Shown: positions 7,184 to 14,481, numbered from the stretch's first letter. The stretch: 18,303 nucleotides of DNA from Chloroflexota bacterium (GCA_016208345.1 JACQYG010000058.1:1-18303), one strand, 5' to 3'. The notes: generated by a model from the sequence alone, not told the origin. Numbers and translations: made by a program.

Positions 7184-8143
7184 GTGCGAGAAAGAAAGCC
7201 TCCTAAAATCTGTGTGGTGGGTAGTTCCAATATTGATCTAGTGATCCAAGCGCCGCGGCTGCCCAAACTCGGTGAAACGCTGATCGGGCATTCGTTTCAC
7301 ATCGGCTATGGAGGAAAAGGAGCGAACCAAGCGGTGACGGCAGCCAGACTCGGCGCCGAGGTCACGATGGTAACTAAACTCGCCCGCGATGTGTTCGGCG
7401 AGGGGACGCTGAAGAATTATCGCGAGCAAGGCATTGACACCACCTACATCTTTTTTGACACATCGTGTTCCTCTGGGGTCGCATCCATCTTTTTGGATGA
7501 CCAGGCGCAAAATTTTATCGCCATTGTGCCGGGCGCGAATATGGCTTTGTCTCCAGCGGATGTGCAAACCGCGCGTGCGGCAATTCAAGCAGCCGATGTG
7601 CTCGTTTGTCAGTTAGAGGTACCCGTCGAGACAACCCTTAAGGCATTTCGCATTGCCAGGTCGAGCGGCGTCCGCACGATTCTCAATCCCGCACCCGCCG
7701 CGCCACTCCTCAGCGATAGCCGAAGAAGTGATGAACTCTTGCAACTGACGGACATCTGTGCGCCTAACGAAACCGAGACGGAACTCCTCACCGGACAATC
7801 GGCGAAAACGTTGGAGGAGGCGGAACGCGCCGCGCGTCAACTGCTCGCGCGTGGACCGAAGACGATTATCTTGACCCTCGGCGAGCGCGGGGCATTGTTG
7901 GCGGAGCAAAACGCCGTGGAGCACATTCCGGTCATTCATGTGGACGCGGTTGATCCTACCGGGGCGGGCGATTCCTTTATCGGCAGTCTGGCGGTTTATC
8001 TTGCCGAAGGGTTGGCATTACGCGACGTGATCCGTCGCGCGAATGCCATTGCGGCGCTTTCCGTGACGCGCGTTGGGACGCAAACCTCTTTCCCCACGCG
8101 TGCCGAAGCCGATGCGTTCCTCAAGAAACAAGGATTGGTGTGA
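7184..8143 (+). CDS. Ribokinase-like PfkB-family sugar kinase
   Basis: A GTG start at 7184 has GAGG seven bases upstream; the gap from the previous kinase is 38 bases. The 319-residue protein matches the ribokinase subgroup: GSSNIDLV at the N-terminus, the substrate loop GYGGKGANQAV (GGKGANQ at residues 43-49), ILNPAPAAP in the middle, APNETETELLTG, and VDPTGAGDSF with catalytic D263. The NPAP and PNE-E-LTG motifs are those of RbsK-like enzymes. It should phosphorylate a furanose sugar at the terminal hydroxyl using ATP in the cytoplasm. Ribose is the default, but the neighbouring fucose-isomerase-like remnant means another sugar is possible. No sign of damage. Confidence 0.9.
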   Translation: MRERKPPKICVVGSSNIDLVIQAPRLPKLGETLIGHSFHIGYGGKGANQAVTAARLGAEVTMVTKLARDVFGEGTLKNYREQGIDTTYIFFDTSCSSGVASIFLDDQAQNFIAIVPGANMALSPADVQTARAAIQAADVLVCQLEVPVETTLKAFRIARSSGVRTILNPAPAAPLLSDSRRSDELLQLTDICAPNETETELLTGQSAKTLEEAERAARQLLARGPKTIILTLGERGALLAEQNAVEHIPVIHVDAVDPTGAGDSFIGSLAVYLAEGLALRDVIRRANAIAALSVTRVGTQTSFPTRAEADAFLKKQGLV

Positions 8144-8161
8144 TTACCAGGAGGTGGTCAT

Positions 8162-9030
8162 ATGCAAACCATCTATCTTGTGGCGAGCGGCGATTTGCGC
8201 CTCTCGGCCAATCAGAATTGCTGGCCCGCTCAGGAGGCCATGGAGAAACCGCTGATCGCTGTTCTCGAACGCGAGGGCGCACAAGTTCAACGCGCCCATA
8301 CCTACGATCCAGCGAAAAAGCACGGATTCATTGACAGCCAAAAGTACGGCATCGAAATTTTCCGCGCGATCCCTAACGATGCATCCCTGATTGTGGCGGA
8401 AGCCGTCTGGCAATACAGCCATCACGTGCTGCCTGGTCTCTGGACCCATCGGGTCCCATTTTGACCGTTGCCAACTGGAGCGGCACCTGGCCCGGTCTGG
8501 TGGGTTTGCTCAGCTTGAATGCGTGTCTCACCAAAGCTGGCGTCAAGTACAGTACACTCTGGAGTGAAGATTTTCTGATGATTTCTTCGTCAATGGAGTG
8601 CGCGCGTGGCTGAAAAAGGGTCACGTGTCGCATGACACTTCTCACGTGGTGCCGTACGAGGAAGCCGGCGTCCCTGCCCGTGCCGCCAAAATCGGCATCC
8701 AATTCGCGCAGGAATTTCACAAGCAAAAAGCGATTATGGGCATTTTCGACGAAGGCTGCATGGGGATGTACAATGCGATCATCCCGGATGAATTGCTACA
8801 TTCCACCGGCGTGTTCAAAGAGCGTCTTAGCCAATCAGCACTGTATGCCAAGATGCGAACTGTCTCGGACGAAGAAGCACGCACGGTGTACGATTGGCTA
8901 CGCGCGAAAGGAATGCAATTCAAACTCGGCACCGACGAAGCTGCTGAACTCACCGCAACCCAAGTCTTGCAACAATGCAAGATGTACATCGCCACCATGC
9001 GAATGGCTGACGAATTTGGCTGCGCGACGA
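8162..9030 (+). pseudogene. L-fucose/L-arabinose isomerase-like gene, frameshifted twice and truncated
   Basis: An AGGAGG-type site precedes the ATG at 8162, 18 bases after the ribokinase gene. The first frame gives [21 protein letters not shown] to [11 protein letters not shown] and stops at 8464. The reading continues one frame over from about 8452 ([24 protein letters not shown] to YSTLWSEDF), then shifts again near 8571-8575 ([16 protein letters not shown]). Both shifts fit loss of one base, in a GGG run and a TTTT run. The last frame continues through VVPYEEAGVPARAAKIG, AIMGIFDEGCMGMYNAIIPDELL and MRMADEFGC, then stops resembling the family at about 9024-9030, where an ABC permease begins. 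The C-terminal part with much of the active site is absent. Family assignment is from remembered features of the fucose isomerase family, so moderate. A sequencing origin for the two shifts is possible, but not for the truncation. Confidence 0.72.
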
Positions 9031-9627
9031 ATCGGGGTGCTCATCCTGGATTCTCTGGCGGCCTATCCCCTGGCGCGCATGCAGTTCCCTGGGCGCGATC
9101 TCATCTTCATCCTCATCGTCTCCGGGTTGATGATCCCGGTGGAGGCCACCGTTGTCCCTCTCTTCATGCTATTCAACCGGCTGAAGCTCCTGAATACCTA
9201 CGAGGCGCTCATTCTGCCGGTGGTGGCCAATTGCTTTGGCGTCTTCCTCTTGCGCCAGTTCTTCAGTACCATTCCCACCGAACTGGAGGATGCCGCGCGC
9301 ATTGATGGGGCGTCCAGCCTTCAGATCTACGGGCAGCTCATCTTGCCTCTGTCACGCCCGGCCCTGGCGAGCCTGGCCATCTTCACCTTCATGAGCAGTT
9401 GGAACGCCTTCCTATGGCCTCTGATGGCGACCAACACCGACAAGGCGCGCACGCTGCCCGTGGGCATCGCCATGTTCATCGGCGGGTTAGGGGGTACCAC
9501 GGCGATTGTGGAGTATGGCCTGATTATGGCCGGGGCCAGCCTGGCCACAGCCCCTGCCCTTATCGTCTTCCTCGTGCTCCAGCGTTACTTCGTCCAGGGT
9601 ATCACCATGACGGGGATCAAGGGCTAA
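9031..9627 (+). pseudogene. MalG-type ABC sugar transporter permease, N-terminus missing
   Basis: From about 9031 the frame reads IGVLILDSLAAYPLARMQFPGRDLIF and continues to a TAA at 9625-9627. It is the C-terminal two thirds (about 198 residues) of a carbohydrate ABC permease of the MalG/UgpE type. The cytoplasmic EAA loop is intact (LEDAARIDGASSLQIYGQLILPLSRPALA), and four or five transmembrane segments follow the usual order to YFVQGITMTGIKG. The first membrane helix and about 80 residues are missing and no ribosome binding site or good start lies in this frame. The frame is open upstream to 8632, but there it only overlaps the isomerase remnant in the wrong frame. No binding protein, MalF partner or ATPase is present, so this is a remnant left by a rearrangement. 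Confidence 0.85.
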
Positions 9628-9659
9628 CCATTAGATGGCAGATGACAGACAGCTTTCTT

Positions 9660-9669
9660 TTACTGGTAA
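9660..9669 (+). promoter_or_regulatory. TTAC-TG-GTAA palindrome before the 9681 gene
   Basis: TTACTGGTAA is the exact reverse complement of TTACCAGTAA at 931-940, the core of the palindrome at the lacI start. It overlaps the AAGGAGG ribosome binding site of the next gene. It may be a second binding site for the same regulator, but a chance match of a short palindrome is possible. Confidence 0.3.
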
Positions 9670-9680
9670 GGAGGAGATGC

Positions 9681-10112
9681 ATGTCAGCGACCTCATGCTC
9701 GGCCACGAGCAATCTCTCATCGAAGATCGGGGTGTTCTCGCCCAATGACCCGCGCCCGTACATATGGGACAAGTATCCCGCTGGCATCGGCCCGGAGAAT
9801 TTCGCCCATACTGGGATGGATAAGACCTCACTGCGCTCCGCTTTCGGCTGGGATTCAGGCGGTGCTCTAGCTGGAAGCGCCTTGGTGGAAAACCACTTCG
9901 GCGGTCTCTATGTCGACCTGACCCGGAATCGGGCCTTCGGCATTGACGGCTGCCGTGTTCATGATTGTCCGGTCGATGGAAAGGGGGTGTATTTGACCAT
10001 CCGGGAGGAATTAGACCGCACCCGTGATCTCACTGTCATGATCGAGGGAGTCGGCTTGCGCCGCATTCATCTCACTGCAGGCGGGACATGTAGAGTCAGT
10101 TTTGAGCTGTAA
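9681..10112 (+). CDS. Uncharacterised 143-residue protein in the sugar gene cluster
   Basis: The ATG at 9681 has AAGGAGG six bases upstream, so translation is well supported. The frame is open further back, but that part only overlaps the permease remnant. I do not recognise a family. The product has no clear signal peptide or membrane helix. The N-terminal third is polar and rich in Ser, Thr, Pro and Gly (KIGVFSPNDPRPYIWDKYPAGIG). The rest alternates short hydrophobic and charged stretches (GLYVDLTRNRAFGIDGCRVHDC, GVYLTIREELDRTRDLTVMIEGVGLRRIHL), suggesting a mostly beta fold with two close cysteines. It ends seven bases before the SIS isomerase gene, so the two are probably co-translated and functionally linked. 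It might be a small soluble accessory or binding domain, or the remaining C-terminal domain of a longer protein. Confidence 0.7.
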   Translation: MSATSCSATSNLSSKIGVFSPNDPRPYIWDKYPAGIGPENFAHTGMDKTSLRSAFGWDSGGALAGSALVENHFGGLYVDLTRNRAFGIDGCRVHDCPVDGKGVYLTIREELDRTRDLTVMIEGVGLRRIHLTAGGTCRVSFEL

Positions 10113-10119
10113 GTGGTGA

Positions 10120-10734
10120 ATGGATATGCAAACCCGCCAGACCATCCAAGAAGTCGCCCGCCGTGTCCTGGAGCAAGAGGCCCAGGCGGTCGCGAACCTC
10201 ACCGCTCGGCTTGGGCCGGAGTTCGAACGGGCAGCCGAGCTGATCCTGACGTGCAAGGGCCGGGTCGTCGTGACCGGGATCGGCAAGTCGGGGCATATTG
10301 CCCGCAAACTGGCCGCCACGCTGGCCAGCACCGGCACGCCGGCCTTCTTCATGCACGCAGCCGAAGCCCTTCACGGCGACTCAGGCATGGTGACGGCCGA
10401 TGATGTGGTCATGGTACTCTCCCACTCCGGCGCTTCCGATGAGATCATCAACCTCCTCGTGGTCCTGCGGGAGATAGGCGCCCCGATCATCGCCATGACC
10501 AGCCGGCCGGACTCCCCGCTAGCCGAAGTCAGCACGGTGGTGCTGAATCTGGGCGTCACCAGGGAGGCTGACCCCAGGGGGCTGGCGCCGACCTCCAGCA
10601 CCATCGCCATGCTGGCCCTGGGCGATGCTCTGGCCATTGCCGTCTCAGTGGCGCGAGGTTTCACGGCGGTCGATTTCCTGCGGCTCCACCCGGGCGGCAC
10701 CCTTGGACGCCTTCAGGTTCAGGACCTTGAATAG
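10120..10734 (+). CDS. SIS-domain sugar phosphate isomerase, KpsF/GutQ (arabinose-5-phosphate isomerase) type
   Basis: The 204-residue protein is a single sugar-isomerase (SIS) domain of the KpsF/KdsD/GutQ type. Its motifs run in family order: VVVTGIGKSGHIARKLAATL with the GIGKSG loop at 53-58, FFMHAAEALHGDSGMV, VLSHSGASDEI from residue 100, LAPTSSTIAMLALGDALA and LHPGGTLGR near the C-terminus. Canonical KdsD enzymes are about 320 residues with two C-terminal CBS domains; those are absent here, as in many stand-alone members. The known reaction interconverts ribulose 5-phosphate and arabinose 5-phosphate. In a catabolic cluster without LPS genes, a related ketose/aldose phosphate pair is equally possible. 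The start could be 10120 or the in-frame ATG at 10126. Confidence 0.88.
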   Translation: MDMQTRQTIQEVARRVLEQEAQAVANLTARLGPEFERAAELILTCKGRVVVTGIGKSGHIARKLAATLASTGTPAFFMHAAEALHGDSGMVTADDVVMVLSHSGASDEIINLLVVLREIGAPIIAMTSRPDSPLAEVSTVVLNLGVTREADPRGLAPTSSTIAMLALGDALAIAVSVARGFTAVDFLRLHPGGTLGRLQVQDLE

Positions 10735-10782
10735 AAGGGGCCAGTGGCCCACGGTTGAATCTTAACCTATAGGGGCCTGCTC

Positions 10783-11211
10783 ATGCTCAAATATCGCCTT
10801 CTGCACCCCGGGTTGCTGTCCGTCCTGGCCCAGGCCGGCCACGGCAGCCGGGTCCTGCTCGCCGATGCCAACTATCCCGTGGCCACTGGCGCTCCGCCTC
10901 ACACCCGACGGATCTACCTGAATCTGGCGCCAGGGCGGCTCTCCGTTGCAGAGGTGCTGAAAGTTTTGCTGGACGCCATCCCGGTTGAAGCAGCCTATGC
11001 CATGCGTATGGACTCCGGGGCCGAACCCCCGATTGTGGCCGAGTTCCGGAAATGGCTCCCGCCTGAGGCCGAGATCCAGTTGCTCCCGCGTTTTGATTTC
11101 TACGATGCGGTGAACACCCCGCAAACCGCTGTGGTGATTGCCACCGGCGAAGACCAGCTATATGCCAATCTGTTGCTTACGATCGGGGTGGTGCGGCCAG
11201 GAGGGGCATGA
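10783..11211 (+). CDS. RbsD/FucU-family sugar mutarotase
   Basis: The 142-residue protein has the size and features of the RbsD/FucU pyranase-mutarotase family, which converts anomers or ring forms of ribose or fucose so that kinases or isomerases can use them. The N-terminal LLHPGLLSVLAQAGHGSRVLLADANYP places the conserved histidine at H20 and an aspartate at D28, as in RbsD. The C-terminal FDFYDAVNTPQTAVVIATGEDQLYANLLLTIGVV matches the typical FY-xx-xx...TGE...YAN-x-x-L-x-x-GV ending. The YAN-LL-GV ending and 142 residues favour FucU over RbsD. It lies 48 bases after the SIS gene and probably in the same transcript. No damage is seen. Confidence 0.88.
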   Translation: MLKYRLLHPGLLSVLAQAGHGSRVLLADANYPVATGAPPHTRRIYLNLAPGRLSVAEVLKVLLDAIPVEAAYAMRMDSGAEPPIVAEFRKWLPPEAEIQLLPRFDFYDAVNTPQTAVVIATGEDQLYANLLLTIGVVRPGGA

Positions 11212-11428
11212 GGGATCTTCTTTATAATCTGCTGAGCTGAGGACTATGTCCAGCGCTCTCCCATCGATCCTTGACTGGACAAGACAATCGTCCATTACGT
11301 GATGATCCCACCCAAGTTCGCGCTACCCGCTGGTTGAGGACATCCTGGGGGTGGGGGGTGAAGCGCGATCCTGGGCGAGCAATCCCCTCGAGAGGCGTTG
11401 GTGCGGATGGAGAAACAGGTCCTGAGGT
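11212..11428 (+). other. Intergenic stretch with no supported gene
   Basis: Between the mutarotase stop and the VOC remnant I see no gene with a ribosome binding site. Short open stretches exist in several frames without recognisable motifs. A TTGACT near 11270 has no matching -10 box 17 bases on. The stretch may hold decayed coding sequence, which would fit the broken gene that follows. Confidence 0.35.
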
Positions 11429-11895
11429 GTTGCCATAATTCTCGGCTTCTGGCATGTGTCGCTCACCGTGAGCAAACTGCAGTGGTTGGCAGAGTGGTAA
11501 CCAAGGTGTTAGGGCAGGTGTACGTGCGTGGGCAGATGCAGGACAATGAGTATACCCGCCGCCTGGTCGGCTGCCGGAACGCCCGGCTCAAGATGGCCCA
11601 ACTGCGCATCCCCGGCATGACCATCTCGCTTTCCCGATACCACATCGAACTGGTCGAATGCGAATGTCTCTGTGGGCCGGTCATCCCGCTCCAGACCAAC
11701 AGCCCTGGCGTCGGCCACTGGGCCTTCATGGTGGATGATATCCATGCCGAGTTTGAGCGCCTCAAAGCCCTCGACGTTAAGTTTAAATCCGAATCCCTCA
11801 ACTTCATTACCGAAGGGGTGAACAAAGGCGGCTACACTATCTGCCTCCTCGACCTGGACGGTATCTCCCTCGAACTAGTCCAGCCACCCCCATGA
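11429..11895 (+). pseudogene. Glyoxalase/bleomycin-resistance (VOC) family gene, frameshifted
   Basis: The second frame, from about 11495 to the stop at 11895, encodes VTKVLGQVYVRGQMQDNEYT, RLKMAQLRIPG, ISLSRYHIELVECE, GVGHWAFMVDDIHAEFERLKAL and NKGGYTICLLDLDGISLELVQPP. These are successive strands and helices of a vicinal-oxygen-chelate domain; metal ligands typical of the fold would be the E in ELVE, the H in GHWAF and the E in SLELV. The first strand (ILGFWHVSLTVSKLQWLAEW, with the first ligand histidine) lies one frame away at 11438-11497 and hits TAA at about 11498. Loss of one base in TGGTAACC would restore a WY-TKVLG junction. No clear start or ribosome binding site is seen. The natural substrate is unknown. 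Confidence 0.72.
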
Positions 11896-11969
11896 ACCAG
11901 ACGGCCATCATAAGCACAGCAAGGAACAACCTTCGGATGTTTGGTCAGATCGGACAAACCCATCTGGGT

Positions 11970-11987
11970 TATAATTCACGGGAGGGG
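11970..11987 (+). promoter_or_regulatory. Possible -10 box and ribosome binding site for the 11996 kinase
   Basis: TATAAT at 11970-11975 is a perfect -10 hexamer, but no -35 hexamer sits 16-18 bases upstream. GGAGGGG at about 11981-11987 lies eight bases before the ATG and fixes the start. The kinase may thus have its own weak or activator-dependent promoter, but the leader would be only about 15 bases long. Confidence 0.4.
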
Positions 11988-11995
11988 ATCATCTA

Positions 11996-12934
11996 ATGAA
12001 AGGCGATAAGCCGCGGGTTATCGTAGTCGGCAGTTTTGTCATGGACCTGGTGGTGAAAGCCCCGCGCCGGCCGATGAAAGGGGAAACGCTGATTGGGACT
12101 GATTTCGGGATGTTCGTCGGCGGTAAGGGGTTCAATCAGGCCGTGGCGGCAGCGCGCATGGGAGCCGAGGTCTACATGATCGGCCGCATGGGGCCCGATT
12201 TGTTCGGTGATCTGTTCATGCAGGCTGTGGTGCGCGAGGGGATCCATGCGGATTTCGTGGTGCGGGATCCGGAGGTCGGCACCGGGGTCGGGACACCGGT
12301 GATCGATGCCGATGGCGACAACAGCATCATCCTCATCCCCCGCGCCAACACCCGCCTCTCGGTTGCCGATGTGGAGGCCGCCCGCGAGGCCATCCGGGCA
12401 ACTGACGTTCTCCTGTTGCAGCTAGAGGTCCCGATGGAGGCATCTTTCCACGCTGCCGAGATCGCCCGTACCTCAGATGTCCTGGTCATCCTCAACCCCG
12501 CGCCCGCTCGCCTCTTACCGGCCGATGTCAGCTGGCTGGTCGATGTCCTTGTCCCGAACGAAGTTGAGGCGGCGCAGCTCACCGGTATCCCCACCGATAA
12601 TGAGGCTGGCGTCCGGGTCGCGGCCCACTGTTTGCGGGAGATAGGGTTCGATCGGGTCATCCTGACCTTAGGAGCGCGAGGGGCGTTCATGGTCGGATCG
12701 GAGGGGGAAGTGGAGGTGCCGGCCTATAAGGTGTCCGTTGTGGACACGACCGCCGCTGGTGATGCGTTCTGTGGAGGGCTGGCGGTAGCGCTGGCGCGCG
12801 GCATGAGCCCGGTTAAGGCCGTGCGGTACGCGAACGCGGCGGGCGCCCGGGCCGTCACCGTCATGGGCGCGGAGCCCTCGATGCCTCGGGCGGAGCAAGT
12901 CGAGCGTCTGTTGCGGGGCGAACCGATTTGCTGA
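11996..12934 (+). CDS. Second ribokinase-like PfkB-family sugar kinase
   Basis: The ATG at 11996 follows GGAGGGG by eight bases. The 312-residue protein is a second ribokinase-type member: VGSFVMDLVVKAPRRPMKGE at the N-terminus, the loop VGGKGFNQAV (residues 42-48), NSIILIPRANTRL, ILNPAPARLLP, VPNEVEAAQLTG and VVDTTAAGDAFCGGL with catalytic D256. In most ribokinases these read GGKGANQ and DTTGAGD; here F replaces A and A replaces the first G, which may change the substrate. It is clearly different from the kinase at 7184, so it is not a recent duplication. The RbsD/FucU mutarotase and SIS isomerase upstream fit a shared pentose or deoxyhexose pathway: mutarotation, isomerisation and phosphorylation. 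Confidence 0.88.
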   Translation: MKGDKPRVIVVGSFVMDLVVKAPRRPMKGETLIGTDFGMFVGGKGFNQAVAAARMGAEVYMIGRMGPDLFGDLFMQAVVREGIHADFVVRDPEVGTGVGTPVIDADGDNSIILIPRANTRLSVADVEAAREAIRATDVLLLQLEVPMEASFHAAEIARTSDVLVILNPAPARLLPADVSWLVDVLVPNEVEAAQLTGIPTDNEAGVRVAAHCLREIGFDRVILTLGARGAFMVGSEGEVEVPAYKVSVVDTTAAGDAFCGGLAVALARGMSPVKAVRYANAAGARAVTVMGAEPSMPRAEQVERLLRGEPIC

Positions 12935-12974
12935 GAAACCGTGGGGAGGGCACCGGAGCCGTGTACGATCGAGC

Positions 12975-13077
12975 ATGGCTGGGGAAACTCTACTAGAAAT
13001 GGTTTTGCTCCGCTGGTTTGAAGAGCGGTTGATGTGGCTGTACCGCGAAGGCCTGATCCAGGACTCCTTGCCTATTC
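12975..13077 (+). pseudogene. N-terminal fragment resembling TPP-dependent dehydrogenase E1-alpha, cut by the IS element
   Basis: The ATG at 12975 opens MAGETLLEMVLLRWFEERLM and continues WLYREGLIQDSLPI before the terminal repeat of the ISL3 element at 13078. The M-x-x-x-R-x-FEER-x-x-x-LY-x-EG-x-I pattern is that of the first helix of pyruvate, acetoin and branched-chain 2-oxo acid dehydrogenase E1-alpha subunits (about 320-370 residues). Only about 34 residues remain. The sequence just past the other end of the element (14388 on) does not continue the protein, so the rest has been lost. The fragment is short, so the family call is moderate. The ribosome binding site is weak. Confidence 0.5.
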
Positions 13078-14387
13078 GGCTCTATACTGAAATGTGTGGA
13101 ATGGATGGAGGAAGGGCGGTAGGATCACCGGGGACAAATCTTTTCAGAGAAAGGATCGGTGAATCATACCGCCCATGGACGATGATATCAGGGGTTTGCT
13201 GGGACTGCAAGGCTACGGCGTGGGGGGGATCATGTGGGGGGAGGATGGGGATAGGGTGACAGTAGAGCTACCCACAGAGGAGGCCTGCCCTCACTGTGGG
13301 CAGCTAACAGCGCGGGTGCATCAACGGTCGAAGAAGGCCAGCCGGCTGCTTTGGGGCTTTGTGGGGCAGCGGCGGTTGTGGGTGGAGGTGCACCGGCAGC
13401 GACTCTGGTGTGCTGGTTGTCGGCGTGCCTTTGCCCAGAGCTTGCCGGGGATGGTCAAGCGCCAGCGGGTGACTATGGCCGCCCAGGTGGCTGTGTTGGG
13501 AGCACTTGCGGAACAGAATTTCGCCTCAGTCGAGCGCAGTTGGGGCGTGAGTTATGGACGAGCCCGACGGATGCTGCTGCGCCTGCCGGTGCTGTGGTGT
13601 GACTGGGGTGTGCTGGTGGGAGAAGAGAGGCCAATCAAGCTTGGGATTGACGAGCACAGCTTTCGGGGCAAGGGCCTGGTCATCACCATCACCTGTCTCT
13701 CGACCCATCAGGTGTTGGCGATCCTGCCGGATGATCGTCAGGCCACGCTGCGTGCCTTAAGAGCCTGCCGGCAGCAGTGAAGGTGCGGGTGCGTGGGGTA
13801 TGTATCGACATGAAGGCGAGCTTCAAGGAGGTGGTCCGGGAGGTGCTGCCACAGGCACAGGTGGTAGTGGACCCCTTCCACCTCATTGCTGACGCCAGCC
13901 GACGCCTCGACGAGACGCGGCGGCTCTAATCTCAGGGCCAAGACCACGCTGCCCCGCTGGCCGTTGCTCAAGGCTGAGGAACGGCTGACGTCCAAGCAGG
14001 ATGCCAGACCGGAGGAGATGCGGGTCTGCTTCCCCACGATTGCTGAGCACCACTGGCTCAAGGAGCGAGTGCGCGGTCTCTACCGGTGTGCAACTCGCCA
14101 AGCGGCGGTGGACCACTGGCACAACCTGCTGGTGAACATGGAGGCATCCGACGCCGCCGCAGTATTCTTGTGGGCCAAGACCCTCCGCAGCTGGGGCAAG
14201 GAAACCCTCGGGTACTTCACCCTACGGATCACGAATGGGTACACTGAGGGCTGTCATACCAAGATCAAGCTGCTCAAGCGCCTCAGTTACGGCTTTCGGA
14301 ACGTTCAGGTGTACATCCGTAAGATGCTCCTCGGCTTTCTGCCGCGTGCCCATCACATCTTAGCTCCACACTTATTGACGTAGAGCC
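13078..14387 (+). mobile_element. ISL3-family insertion sequence, about 1310 bp
   Basis: The left end at 13078-13100 begins GGCTCTA and ends GTGTGGA; the right end, read on the minus strand from 14387 inward, also begins GGCTCTA and has GTGTGGA at the same distance. The two 23-base ends agree at 16 positions. The terminal GGCTCT and the size are normal for ISL3. Eight bases on the left (GCCTATTC) and right (CCCTTGTT) agree at only four positions, so no target duplication remains. This suggests a deletion or recombination at one side after insertion. The enclosed transposase is broken. Confidence 0.82.
13175..14383 (+). pseudogene. ISL3-family transposase with two compensating frameshifts
   Basis: The first frame (13175 to a TGA at 13778-13780) holds the N-terminal zinc finger CPHCG ... 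CAGCRRAF, the helix-turn-helix region (FASVERSWGVSYGRARRM) and the first catalytic aspartate in LGIDEHSFRGKG. Near 13757 the reading moves one frame over: SLPAAVKVRVRGVCIDMKASFKEV then VVVDPFHLIADASRRLDETRRL, containing the second aspartate, until TAA at 13927. The third part returns to the original frame (LRAKTTLPRWPLLKAEERL to the end) and contains the catalytic glutamate in TNGYTEGCHTKIKLLKRLSYGFRN. One base lost near 13757 and one gained near 13920 explain it. As it stands no full transposase would be made. Family identity is very clear. Confidence 0.9.
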
Positions 14388-14452
14388 CCCTTGTTGTTAG
14401 CCTGTCAGGGTCGTTTACTTTAGCGCGGAAGGAGGTTACGGGTCGGTTAACC

Positions 14453-14481
14453 TTGACAACATCCTTCTCGCCTTGTATAAT
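14453..14481 (+). promoter_or_regulatory. Consensus sigma-70 promoter of the Rrf2-cysK operon
   Basis: TTGACA (14453-14458) and TATAAT (14476-14481) are both perfect hexamers with a 17-base spacer. Transcription should start near 14488, about 33 bases before the Rrf2 start codon. The promoter lies outside the ISL3 element. A promoter this strong usually needs a repressor, and the AT-rich dyad that follows is a candidate site. Confidence 0.85.

Noticed and set aside
8632..9030. Open frame upstream of the permease as an N-terminal domain
   Set aside because: It is the wrong-frame translation of the isomerase remnant, rich in Lys, Ser and Arg, with no membrane helices.
9399..9680. Longer start for the 9681 gene
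   Set aside because: This part overlaps the permease in another frame and is low-complexity in character; AAGGAGG points to the ATG at 9681.
7184..12934. The two ribokinase-like genes as a recent duplication
   Set aside because: They differ widely in sequence and key motifs (GGKGANQ against GGKGFNQ, PTGAGD against TTAAGD).
12975..13259. A 94-residue gene running from the E1-like fragment into the IS
   Set aside because: After residue 34 it reads through the IS terminal repeat and loses all family character.
13070..14395. 8-bp target-site duplication around the ISL3 element
   Set aside because: GCCTATTC and CCCTTGTT agree at only four of eight positions.
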